Shown: in pieces, positions 8,557-16,645 of the stretch | Numbering within the stretch: the stretch's first letter is position 1 | How the letters are laid out: every line of letters starts with the position of its first letter | Assembly: GCF_000384135.1 (NCBI RefSeq) | Contig: NZ_KB913028.1 | Span: 1,205,351 to 1,269,350, forward strand | Reading direction: 5' to 3' | DNA: 64,000 nucleotides | From: Succinispira mobilis DSM 6222 | GTDB taxonomy: Bacteria > Bacillota > Negativicutes > Acidaminococcales > Succinispiraceae | Program-made: the position numbers and the translations under genes | The notes under the pieces: model-generated | Databases searched by the model: none | What the model was told of the DNA's origin: nothing | Seen by the model: the letters and a program-made list of their open reading frames with translations, nothing else

Positions 8557-10059
8557 TTACAGTATGTTTTTTTTGACCTCTTGTTTATCGTATAATTTTT
8601 CAAAATCCTCAATCGTAAGTGGCTTTGAAAAATAATATCCTTGAATCATATCGCAGTTGATTTTTTGCAAAAACTCAACTTGCTCTAGAGTTTCTACTCC
8701 TTCAGCAACTACTAAAAGATTAATTTTTTGGGCTAAATCAATTATTGTTTCAATTATTTGTCGACCGTTTTTAGTATTAAAATTTTCATTAAAGAAGGTT
8801 CGATCTAGTTTTAAGACATCGATTAATACTACCCCTAACATATTTAGCGAACTGTATCCAGTGCCAAAATCATCTAAAGATATTTTAAATCCTTGTTCAT
8901 GCAATTGGTAAAACAATGTTTTCATTTTAGTTGCATTTTCAAAAAAAACAGTTTCAGTAAGTTCTAATTCAATTAAAGAAGGTTTTATATTATACTTTTG
9001 CACCGTTGAAATTAGCGAAGATAAATAATCGGCATGGTAGAGATGCAAACGCGACTGATTTACAGAGATTGGTAAAATTGGTTGATTGGCTATTCTTCTT
9101 GAGGAAAGCCAGCTACAAACCTTATTTAAAACATAATTATCTAATTGAATAATAAAGCCATTTTTTTCAAATAGCGGAATGAACTTATCTGGGGCAATTA
9201 AACCTTTGTGCGGATGTTGCCAACGTATAAGGGCTTCGGCGCCTACTATTTTCTTATTTTGCAAATCATATTTAGGTTGGAGATATACTATAAACTCACT
9301 ATTAATAAGTGATTCTTGCATAATATTTTCTAGTTCTTGATTGTAAACAATTTGTGCGCGAATAGCTTCGTTATAAACAAAATAGAATTTATTCTTAATA
9401 GATTTTGCTTTTTCTCTTGCTAACAAAGCATTATCCCCAGCAATATCTAAAGATATAGCTGGGTTTTCTAGAATATATATTCCAGCATACACATTTAAAT
9501 TGTATAATACATTTTCAGAAAATTTATATGAACGGATTTTTTGAGAAAGAATAGCCAAGCGTTGAATGAGTTGTTCTTTGCTTTCAAATTTCACTAATAA
9601 ATGAAATATATCCGCAGTAGCTCTGCAGGCTAATTCTTCTGCAGCTAATTCTTTACGGAATATATTTGCAATAAAACGCAGGAGGTTATCACCATGGGCA
9701 AATCCCCATTTATCATTTATTATTTTAAACTTATCTAAATCTAAAATTACATAGGCATAGTTATTTGTAGAATTTTCTAAAATTCTTGCAATTTGTTTTT
9801 TAAAATAAGACTTGTTAGGTAAATTTGTCAACTCATCATAATAAGCTAGTTGGGCAAGCATTTTTTTAGACCGCTGCTGCAAATAAACAACAACAATAAA
9901 AAAACATATAAAAATAAAAATAAGAGCAATGATTAAAAATAAAATATAAGTATCGATTTTAGTATCGATATGCAAAAATTGAATAATAATGAAATTCAAG
10001 AGAAATATGCAGGCACACGCGAAAAACAAAAGATTTTTCGTTATTAAAATTTTTTTCAT
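8557..10059 (-). CDS. Membrane GGDEF-EAL protein, likely c-di-GMP phosphodiesterase
   Basis: Two N-terminal membrane helices (about 7-28 and 36-60) precede a GGDEF domain (about 70-215) and an EAL domain (about 235-490). The GGDEF active-site motif is replaced by ATADIF near residue 145, so cyclase activity is unlikely. The EAL domain keeps EALIRW, ELTE, DDFGTGYSS, EGVE and QGYYFSKP, the metal and substrate residues of active phosphodiesterases. It should therefore degrade c-di-GMP, perhaps with the dead GGDEF as a GTP-sensing regulator. It heads a two-gene minus-strand unit with the acyltransferase, which may couple surface modification to c-di-GMP. Confidence 0.9.
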   Translation of the reverse strand: MKKILITKNLLFFACACIFLLNFIIIQFLHIDTKIDTYILFLIIALIFIFICFFIVVVYLQQRSKKMLAQLAYYDELTNLPNKSYFKKQIARILENSTNNYAYVILDLDKFKIINDKWGFAHGDNLLRFIANIFRKELAAEELACRATADIFHLLVKFESKEQLIQRLAILSQKIRSYKFSENVLYNLNVYAGIYILENPAISLDIAGDNALLAREKAKSIKNKFYFVYNEAIRAQIVYNQELENIMQESLINSEFIVYLQPKYDLQNKKIVGAEALIRWQHPHKGLIAPDKFIPLFEKNGFIIQLDNYVLNKVCSWLSSRRIANQPILPISVNQSRLHLYHADYLSSLISTVQKYNIKPSLIELELTETVFFENATKMKTLFYQLHEQGFKISLDDFGTGYSSLNMLGVVLIDVLKLDRTFFNENFNTKNGRQIIETIIDLAQKINLLVVAEGVETLEQVEFLQKINCDMIQGYYFSKPLTIEDFEKLYDKQEVKKNIL

Positions 10060-10171
10060 GCGTGGCTCCTTTCTAGTTTTTTAATAAAACACAATTATAT
10101 TATAGCATTAAAAGGATTATTTGCAATTTTTATAGGTATTTTAAATACGTTATAACTCTATATTTTTTTAC

Positions 10172-10212
10172 TTGTTTGTGATATGCTTAAGAATATACTA
10201 ATATAGCATATC
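10172..10212 (+). promoter_or_regulatory. Promoter with overlapping inverted repeat upstream of dat
   Basis: TTGTTT (10172-10177), 16 bases, TATACT (10194-10199). GATATGCT (10180-10187) and AGCATATC (10205-10212) form an 8-bp inverted repeat spanning the -10 and start site, a plausible repressor site. Confidence 0.4.
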
Positions 10213-10233
10213 AATTTTAGGAGGTATTATTTA

Positions 10234-11097
10234 ATGAACGTAGCTTTAATTAACGGCGAAATAGTTGATATTAATCAACCTGTGATAACACTTCAAGATC
10301 GAGGTTATAATTTTGGTGACGGAGTGTATGAAGTAACTCCTTTTTACAATAAAAGGTGCTTTACTTTAGTACCACACATGGAAAGATTATTTAATTCAAT
10401 GAAAAGTTTGCATATACCAGCAACCTATACTATGGAAGAATTGATAGAGTTTCACGAGCGTCTAATTGAAGCTAGTGGCTTAACGCAGGGTTATATTTAC
10501 TTACAAGTCACTAGAGGTGAAGCTCCAAGAGCGCATCCGTTCCCTGAACAAGTTATTCCCTGCTTAACAATGCATGTACATGAAATTAATGAAAGTCAAA
10601 TAAAATTACATCAAGAACAAGGTGTTGTATGTATAAGTCAGCCTGATTTAAGATGGCTGAGATGTGACATTAAATCCCTAAATCTTTTGGGAGCCGTATT
10701 AGCAAAACAAAAAGCGAAGGAAGCTGGCGTATTTGAATCAATTTTATACCGAGACAGCGAAATAATTACAGAAGGATCTTCATCTAATTTCATGGTTGTT
10801 AAAGATGGAATTTTGTGGACACATCCAGCGAATAATTTGGTCTTAAATGGAATTACAAGGCGGGTAATTTTAGAAAAAATTTGTCCAGAGTTAAAACTAA
10901 GTTTCGTGGAAAAGGCTTTCGATCTAAATTTCGTAAAAACGGTCGATGAAGCTTTCGTTACTGCTAGCACTATTGGTGCAACGCCAGTCATAAGAGTTGA
11001 TAAATTTAACATTGGTTCTGGAGATGTGGGCCCAATAACTAAGAATATTCAACGCTCGTTTAATGAGTTCATTAAACTTGAGTGTTTTACAAAGTAA
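10234..11097 (+). CDS. dat: D-amino-acid aminotransferase (class IV PLP enzyme)
   Basis: The enzyme exchanges amino groups between D-amino acids (D-alanine, D-glutamate) and 2-oxo acids and feeds D-glutamate or D-alanine to peptidoglycan. The 287 residues show the fold-type IV signature: DRGYNFGDGVYEV near residue 27, the PLP lysine in CDIKSLNLLGAVLAKQ (about residue 148), then ITEGSSSNFMVV and NGITRRVI. The QVTRGEAPRAHPFP segment points to D-amino acid aminotransferase rather than branched-chain aminotransferase. Length is typical. A strong ribosome site (AGGAGG) precedes the ATG. The next gene overlaps or abuts its end. Confidence 0.9.
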   Translation: MNVALINGEIVDINQPVITLQDRGYNFGDGVYEVTPFYNKRCFTLVPHMERLFNSMKSLHIPATYTMEELIEFHERLIEASGLTQGYIYLQVTRGEAPRAHPFPEQVIPCLTMHVHEINESQIKLHQEQGVVCISQPDLRWLRCDIKSLNLLGAVLAKQKAKEAGVFESILYRDSEIITEGSSSNFMVVKDGILWTHPANNLVLNGITRRVILEKICPELKLSFVEKAFDLNFVKTVDEAFVTASTIGATPVIRVDKFNIGSGDVGPITKNIQRSFNEFIKLECFTK

Positions 11098-11614
11098 AAT
11101 AGCGGTGAGTAACACTAGCAATATAACTCGTGGTGCTTTATTATTGGTGGTGGCAGTGATTATTCAGGGTATAAGACTAGTACTACCACTGCCAACTATA
11201 GTGAGCATGTTTCTAGTCGGTTCATTAGTGAATTTAGTTTTAATTATTGCAGTAGTTAAAAATAATCTCTCTACAGCTTTTATAATTGCAATTTTGTTGC
11301 CTAACATTGCTTATGTTCAAGGACAACTTCTAATACCAATGCTAATACCAGTTGTCATAACAGGTAATATAGCATATATTTGGGGCATTTATAAACTTTT
11401 TTCACACAAAAAATATCTTTTTTTAGTTCCAACGTTTAAAGCTGCATTAATGTATTTTTTTACTTTTATATTGCTACAACAAATTCCGTTAACAGATATT
11501 GTAAAAAAAACTATTAGTTTTTCTATGGGAATTGCACAATTAGTTACTGGAGTTTTAGGAATTATTTTTTGGATTTTTTTAGAAAAACGTAATTATTTTA
11601 GATCTATAAAATAA
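11063..11614 (+). CDS. Small multi-pass membrane protein of unknown function
   Basis: The product (183 residues from ATG 11063, or about 169 from GTG 11105) is mostly hydrophobic with five to six membrane helices and short loops. The segment LVLPLPTIVSMFLVGSLVN and the later YVQGQLLIPMLIPVV recall ECF-type S components and conserved uncharacterised Firmicute membrane proteins, but no family name can be assigned. ATG 11063 overlaps dat by 35 bases; GTG 11105 lies 7 bases after the dat stop; neither has a strong ribosome site, so the start is open. It is probably cotranscribed with dat and the hexapeptide protein. Confidence 0.65.
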   Translation: MSSLNLSVLQSKIAVSNTSNITRGALLLVVAVIIQGIRLVLPLPTIVSMFLVGSLVNLVLIIAVVKNNLSTAFIIAILLPNIAYVQGQLLIPMLIPVVITGNIAYIWGIYKLFSHKKYLFLVPTFKAALMYFFTFILLQQIPLTDIVKKTISFSMGIAQLVTGVLGIIFWIFLEKRNYFRSIK

Positions 11615-11634
11615 TAAATATGGAGGATAGAACA

Positions 11635-12189
11635 ATGATAAGCGAATATCAAGGAATTTTGCCAACACGTCACCAAAATACCTTTATAGCTGAAGGTGCT
11701 CAAGTAATCGGAATGGTAAAAATGGAAGAATATAGTAGCATTTGGTTTAATACTGTTGCTCGAGGCGACGTTAATAAAATTGAAATAGGTAAATATACTA
11801 ACATACAAGATAATAGTGTTATTCATGTTGCCGATGATTGCGCGGCAATTATTGGCGATTTTGTTACAGTAGGCCACGGAGCGATTATTCATGGTTGTAC
11901 AATTGAAGACCACTGCTTGATTGGTATGGGAGCAATTGTCTTGAATCATGCAATAATCGGTCGCGGAAGTATTGTAGCGGCAGGAGCTGTTGTTAAAGAA
12001 AAAATGATGGTACCTCCCAATTCTTTAGTTGCTGGAGTTCCAGCTAAAGTTGTTAAAACGTTTACAGATGCAAGTCAAATGGAAAGCATTCATGCTCAAG
12101 CCGTAAAATATAAAACTTTATGGGCTGAAAGATATGGATTGTTACCTGAAAATGATGGTGAAAAGTATAAAGGCGAAAAAATAGTATAA
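11635..12189 (+). CDS. Gamma-carbonic-anhydrase-like hexapeptide-repeat protein (YrdA/PaaY type)
   Basis: The 184-residue product is a left-handed beta-helix protein with repeated isoleucine/valine hexads (IEIGKYTNIQDNSVIHV, IIGDFVTVGHGAIIHG, CLIGMGAIVL). The three histidines that bind zinc in gamma-carbonic anhydrases are present at the NSVIH and GHGAIIH positions. A C-terminal helix (about 145-180) is normal for the YrdA/PaaY group. Members may hydrate CO2 or act as thioesterases; activity cannot be told from sequence. ATG 11635 follows GGAGG at 11622, so the ATG at 11620 is rejected. The stop codon lies in the left arm of a long inverted repeat. Confidence 0.88.
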   Translation: MISEYQGILPTRHQNTFIAEGAQVIGMVKMEEYSSIWFNTVARGDVNKIEIGKYTNIQDNSVIHVADDCAAIIGDFVTVGHGAIIHGCTIEDHCLIGMGAIVLNHAIIGRGSIVAAGAVVKEKMMVPPNSLVAGVPAKVVKTFTDASQMESIHAQAVKYKTLWAERYGLLPENDGEKYKGEKIV

Positions 12190-12250
12190 TGTAGTGCCCC
12201 CCAATCGTTAGATTTTTAGGTCTAACTTTTGGGGGGCACTACATTATACT
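12183..12250. repeat. Perfect 22-bp inverted repeat at the end of the gamma-CA gene
   Basis: Bases 12183-12204 and 12229-12250 are exact reverse complements, with C6/G6 cores. The 24-base loop itself can form GTTAGA/TCTAAC. There is no T-run on either side, so it is an unusual terminator if it is one; it separates convergent genes. Confidence 0.7.
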
Positions 12251-12268
12251 CTGCTGTGGGGGTGCTTT

Positions 12269-12844
12269 TTACTCTTTAATTACAGTTATTAACATGTCAT
12301 TTTCTGCACAACAGGCATTGCCTTCATCAGTATCAATATGAATCTCATCAGCACAAGCAGTCGACACCCTTGTAAAAACATTTTCAAATATTAAAGCTCT
12401 TTCACCAGGAAATTTTAATTTAACAATATCTTTATCTTTAATGCCGTATTTTTCAGCTGTTTCAGGAGCTAAATGCAAATGTCTCGCTGCAATTATTACT
12501 CCTTCACTAATTTCAATTTGACCTTGTGGTCCAACTATGGTTACTGGTGAACTGCCGGTTAAATCACCAGAGTTTCTTATCGGTGGATTTAGTCCGATTT
12601 TTCGAGCATCTGCAATCGCAAGTTCTACTTGTGTTTGAGGTCTTACAGGACCTATAATTCTAAGATTAGGTAAATTGCCTTTTGGGGTGATTAGAGTAAC
12701 CTTTTCTTCTGCCGCAAACTGACCAGGTTGAACTAGATATTTCATTGGTGTTAGTTGAGCTCCAGGACCAAATAAAATTTCTAAATGTTCTTGTGTCACA
12801 TGTAAATGGCGAGCAGATATTCCTAATTTAATTTGAAATTGCAT
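12269..12844 (-). CDS. pduL: PduL-type phosphate acyltransferase (phosphotransacylase)
   Basis: PduL enzymes swap CoA and phosphate on acetyl or propanoyl groups, linking acyl-CoA to acyl-phosphate and ATP production. The 191-residue protein has two tandem PduL halves, shown by the paired zinc motifs ISARHLHVT near residue 9 and AARHLHLA near residue 119, and the RVS and EIHIDTDEGNAC segments. No encapsulation peptide extension or microcompartment gene is nearby, so it probably works as a free cytoplasmic enzyme, as in other anaerobes. It is a single-gene unit; a TATAAT at about 12893-12898 on the minus strand could be its -10. Confidence 0.9.
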   Translation of the reverse strand: MQFQIKLGISARHLHVTQEHLEILFGPGAQLTPMKYLVQPGQFAAEEKVTLITPKGNLPNLRIIGPVRPQTQVELAIADARKIGLNPPIRNSGDLTGSSPVTIVGPQGQIEISEGVIIAARHLHLAPETAEKYGIKDKDIVKLKFPGERALIFENVFTRVSTACADEIHIDTDEGNACCAENDMLITVIKE

Positions 12845-13000
12845 AAAATCGCACCTCGTTTGATTTATTTTTAATTTAGGGAACTGTTTGATGTATACAT
12901 TATACTATAGGAGTGTTGAAAAATAAAGTTATTGTCTTTGCTAAATTTTATACCGAAAATACTCGATGAAATTATATCATGAAAACTGCTTAATTACAAA

Positions 13001-13065
13001 AAATACTCAGTATACACAAAAATAGCTGCTTAAAGCATTCTATTTATTTGGCATACTGAGTATTT
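13001..13065 (-). terminator. Terminator of the 13.1-17.5 kb operon
   Basis: AAATACTCAGTAT (13001-13013) and ATACTGAGTATTT (13053-13065) are exact reverse complements. Read on the minus strand, the second arm is followed by more Ts, giving a rho-independent terminator with a 39-base loop. Confidence 0.6.
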
Positions 13066-13081
13066 ACTATTTTAGATTAAA

Positions 13082-14677
13082 TTATTGTCTAGATATAACT
13101 TTGTTTTTTAGAATTAAAATATCTTGGTTATCTAAGATTATCTCTAATTTATTTTTTTCAACAGACGTAAGTCGATTATACATTAATCTTCTAATTACGA
13201 GATTATAAGATTTGTCATTACTTTTTATTAAATTAGATAACATGATGCTGTTTTTAGCATCAGTATTAAAATTTATATTTTTAGTATCAGTAACTTCTTG
13301 TCCATAAATATTCGTATAAAAAGCAAATCCTGGTCTTAGAAATTTATCTACGTATACAGGAATATTTTTATTATTAAATTGCGTAGCATAGAAATTTGCC
13401 GTACTTTTAACACTTAAAAAATTGGTCATTGCAGGCAATAATGTTTGCATAACTGTAAACATTATGATTAGACCTAAGAAAGTTTGGGTAAAGAGAATTG
13501 CTTGAAAATTATTTTTTAATAAAGAATAGATTACTAACAGTAAGGTAACACTTGTAGCCCCTACGATATAATTAGCCCCTAAAGTTAGTTCTGGCAAATA
13601 GTTAGGCCCCACAATCCAAACCGCTATAAACAGACCATAGAAAAATAAAGTGCTGAAAATTAAGCTATAATTTTTGTTATAACCATAACGATTATTTAAA
13701 TATTCAAAGTTCCAAGCAAGGATAATACTAAGTGGAGGGAAGAGTGGAAATATATAAGAAACTAACTTAGTTTTAGCAATACTGAAAAAAACAAAGATAA
13801 AAATCCACCATATTTGTAAAAATAATAAAAAAAACTTATCTTGATAATTTTTATTGTTATAAGCATTATAAATACTAGAAATAAAAAAATTTATCCAAGG
13901 GAAAAGTCCAATGATTAAAACTGGAAAATAAAAATACCACAAAACTCTGTTAGTATGTTCTGCATTAGTGAAACGGGCAATATTATGTAACCCTAAAAAT
14001 GTATCGATGAAAATTTGTCCATGAGTTTTATACATAAGAAAATACCATGGGAGAGTAAATAAACAATAAAAGAAAAAACCTAAATAAAAATTCCGAGCTT
14101 TAAACAAAGAAAAATTTCTAATAAGGCAAGCGTGGATAAAAATTATTATTCCTGGAAATATGAAGCCCACTGGTCCTTTTGTAAGCGTTGCTAGAGATGC
14201 AAAAATAAACATAATTGCATATTTTCTTTCAAAATAAGAAAGTAGAGTAGCTGTGAGAAAGAATAATAAAACCATATCAGTGACGGAGGCTTTAGCTAAA
14301 TAAAAGAAATTAATACAGGTTGACAAGATAATAGCTGAATTAAAAGCAATATTCTCATTAAAATGTTTTCTCACTTTGAAATATAAAAACAATATTGTTG
14401 AAAGAGCAAATAATGATGCTGGAAAACGAGCAGCAAACTCTGAAATTCCGAAAATTTTATAACTGGCAATTACCAGCCAATAATACATTGGGGGTTTGTC
14501 AAACCAAAAATCGCCAAAAATTCTGGGAGAAAGATAATCAGCAGCAAGAAACATTTCTTTGGCTGTTTGCGCATATGCTGGTTCATCAGGATCTAAAAGA
14601 GGGATATTCGAGATACCCCAAAAAATATTTATAGTAGCAATTAATAATAAAAAAATAAAACGATAATTTATCTGCAT
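13082..14677 (-). CDS. ArnT/PMT-type membrane glycosyltransferase (GT39/GT83 clan)
   Basis: The 531-residue GT-C protein moves a sugar from a polyprenyl-phosphate donor to an acceptor on the outer face of the inner membrane. The N-terminal signature IPLLDPDEPAYAQTAKEM contains the acidic catalytic pair, and FDKPPMYYWL follows, both typical of ArnT and its relatives. About twelve membrane helices are followed by a short extracytoplasmic C-terminal domain (about 420-531). It is the last gene of a four-gene operon with an epimerase, a flippase-like protein and a YdjC deacetylase, which suggests modification of a lipid-linked sugar. Substrate unknown. Confidence 0.85.
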   Translation of the reverse strand: MQINYRFIFLLLIATINIFWGISNIPLLDPDEPAYAQTAKEMFLAADYLSPRIFGDFWFDKPPMYYWLVIASYKIFGISEFAARFPASLFALSTILFLYFKVRKHFNENIAFNSAIILSTCINFFYLAKASVTDMVLLFFLTATLLSYFERKYAIMFIFASLATLTKGPVGFIFPGIIIFIHACLIRNFSLFKARNFYLGFFFYCLFTLPWYFLMYKTHGQIFIDTFLGLHNIARFTNAEHTNRVLWYFYFPVLIIGLFPWINFFISSIYNAYNNKNYQDKFFLLFLQIWWIFIFVFFSIAKTKLVSYIFPLFPPLSIILAWNFEYLNNRYGYNKNYSLIFSTLFFYGLFIAVWIVGPNYLPELTLGANYIVGATSVTLLLVIYSLLKNNFQAILFTQTFLGLIIMFTVMQTLLPAMTNFLSVKSTANFYATQFNNKNIPVYVDKFLRPGFAFYTNIYGQEVTDTKNINFNTDAKNSIMLSNLIKSNDKSYNLVIRRLMYNRLTSVEKNKLEIILDNQDILILKNKVISRQ

Positions 14678-14682
14678 AAGTT

Positions 14683-15621
14683 TCAGTCCTCTTTGTTAGT
14701 ATTGAAGCCATTTAGTGTCAATGTCAAACCTGATTTTAAGGAAGTAGATAATTCCAAACCAGAATTTAGCAAAAGTGAATTATCAAGAACTGATTTGTAA
14801 ATATCGCCTGTTTTAGCCGATTCAAATTTTATCTGGGGTTTAGTATTAGCTATAGTTGAAAACATTGCGATTAACTCTAAAAGGCTTGTCTGCTTATTAG
14901 TCGAAACATTATAGGTGACTAACGAATGAGGTTTATCAATGCAATGCTTAATAGCTTTAGCAACATCTGCAACATAGATAAAATCTCGTGTTTGTAATCC
15001 ATCGCCGTAAATAGTTAGAGGTTCGTTTTTAATGATTTTTTTCGCGTAAACGCTGATAACTCCACCTTCACCACTATCGCCTTGACGCGGTCCATAAACA
15101 TTCGCAAAACGTAATATAGTAGCGTTAATATTCTTTATATTGCTGTATAGAGCTAAATAATTTTCAAAAGTTAGCTTGCTGAGGCCATAAAACGAAGTTG
15201 GTTTTGCCAAAAAATTTTCAGCAATCGGTAAAGGCAGTCCATCGCCATAGACTGCTGCACTAGAGGAAAAGATAATATTTTTTACTGCATACTTAAGCAT
15301 GCAACTAAGAAGGTTAATACCACCACAAATATTTATATCGGCATCAATATCTGGATTATTAATTGAATAGCTAACCATTGTTTGTGCCGCTAAATGTATC
15401 ACAGTATTAATATTCTTAGTTTTAAAAATATCTTCTAATTTTTTTTCACGAATATCACATTTGAAAAATTCAATATTTGCGGGTAAATTTTCCAATCTAC
15501 CAGTAGATAAATTATCTACGACTATTATTTTATACTCATTTGGAAAGCTTGATAATAGTTCAACTAGATGGGAACCTATAAAACCAGCCCCGCCTGTAAT
15601 AAGTATGTTTTTGCTTTTCAT
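14683..15621 (-). CDS. NAD-dependent sugar-nucleotide epimerase/dehydratase (GalE-like)
   Basis: This 312-residue extended short-chain dehydrogenase acts on nucleotide-sugars. It has the NAD motif GGAGFIGSHL at residue 9, DNLSTGR, HLAAQTMV, a serine-rich SSSAAVYG strand and the catalytic YGLSK tyrosine-lysine pair, then RFANVYGPRQ. These features fit UDP-glucose/GlcNAc 4-epimerases. The ATG overlaps the stop of the upstream flippase-like gene by 4 bases (ATGA) and has AAGGAG in front. Exact sugar cannot be assigned. Confidence 0.88.
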   Translation of the reverse strand: MKSKNILITGGAGFIGSHLVELLSSFPNEYKIIVVDNLSTGRLENLPANIEFFKCDIREKKLEDIFKTKNINTVIHLAAQTMVSYSINNPDIDADINICGGINLLSCMLKYAVKNIIFSSSAAVYGDGLPLPIAENFLAKPTSFYGLSKLTFENYLALYSNIKNINATILRFANVYGPRQGDSGEGGVISVYAKKIIKNEPLTIYGDGLQTRDFIYVADVAKAIKHCIDKPHSLVTYNVSTNKQTSLLELIAMFSTIANTKPQIKFESAKTGDIYKSVLDNSLLLNSGLELSTSLKSGLTLTLNGFNTNKED

Positions 15622-16643
15622 ATATCTGAAACTCCTTTGTTTTTGATTTTAATAGCTTTTTTCGATATTCTAGCTACTATATCCGGGCCAAAAGTTTTTA
15701 TCGAAAAATATGCTCCAATAATAAAAGGTAGATACTCAACCATAATTCGCCAAACTATTGCCAAAATACCTACAGTTCCAATTGGTAATAGCGGTTTGAA
15801 CAGCATAACAAATCCACCTTCAGCAATACCAGCACCGCCAGGAGTTGGTGCAAAGTATAGCAACAGGTTCAAAATTATCATCCGCCCCATAGTTACGAAC
15901 ATATTTATAGTTTCATCCAAACCGTAAAATAAAATAGGCACGACTGCATATATAAATAAGAGGCTTAAGCCAGATTCTAAATAGACACGAAATATACATA
16001 GCGGTTTATTGAAAAACAAAAATGTTGCTGTTTTAATTTCTTTGTAGAAAAAATATATTTTTCTTTTCAAACTACGATTTAGTGACTTGGTAAAAAACAC
16101 TAAAAAATACTCTGGATATTTTGTTCGCATTAATAATACTGAAATAATTGCTAAAATTACTAATGTAGAAGAAAATAGATAAATTGTATTTTTGCTTAAA
16201 CTGGGGATTAGAGAGTTGTCATAGTGTAGAACAAAAGGAATTGTTGTTATTAAAAACAAGATTGATAGAATAGTTCTAACGAGAACAACTACTGTTGCTT
16301 TACCTACAGGAACTCCAGCCTTTTTTAAAAACATAACTTGGGCTATGGCTCCGCCCGTGGCCCCAGGAGTTAAAAGCGCTAAAAAATAATTACTAAATAC
16401 TACTTGCATTGCTTCTAATGGCGAAATTTGTTGGTCGGTAACTCTTACTAAATGTACAAGTCGAGTTCCATCTAAAATTAGACCGATAGTTAGACTACCT
16501 AAGGCAAAAAGTAAGTACTCCCACTTGAATATATTTATTTTTTTTATATTATCTAAATCTATGGTCAAGTAAATGACAAAGAAAGATATTAAAAATATTA
16601 CTGCTAAAATAAAGGCTAGTTTTTGTAAAAGTTTTTTATTCAT
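15618..16643 (-). CDS. UPF0104 / lysylphosphatidylglycerol-synthase-type membrane protein (flippase-like)
   Basis: About eight membrane helices fill this 341-residue protein. The conserved TPGATGGAIAQVMFLKKAG segment and the later APTPGGAGIAEGG segment define the AglD/MprF-N (UPF0104) family, whose members flip or carry glycolipids. A GTG at 16649 overlaps the YdjC stop, but ATG 16643 has a better distance to AAGGAT and was chosen. It sits between the deacetylase and the epimerase in a coupled operon, matching a role in moving the operon's glycolipid across the membrane; this is inferred. Confidence 0.82.
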   Translation of the reverse strand: MNKKLLQKLAFILAVIFLISFFVIYLTIDLDNIKKINIFKWEYLLFALGSLTIGLILDGTRLVHLVRVTDQQISPLEAMQVVFSNYFLALLTPGATGGAIAQVMFLKKAGVPVGKATVVVLVRTILSILFLITTIPFVLHYDNSLIPSLSKNTIYLFSSTLVILAIISVLLMRTKYPEYFLVFFTKSLNRSLKRKIYFFYKEIKTATFLFFNKPLCIFRVYLESGLSLLFIYAVVPILFYGLDETINMFVTMGRMIILNLLLYFAPTPGGAGIAEGGFVMLFKPLLPIGTVGILAIVWRIMVEYLPFIIGAYFSIKTFGPDIVARISKKAIKIKNKGVSDI

Positions 16644-16645
16644 AT

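Noticed and set aside
10638-11012. 124-codon minus-strand ORF inside dat
   Set aside because: Shadow of the conserved aminotransferase frame on the other strand.
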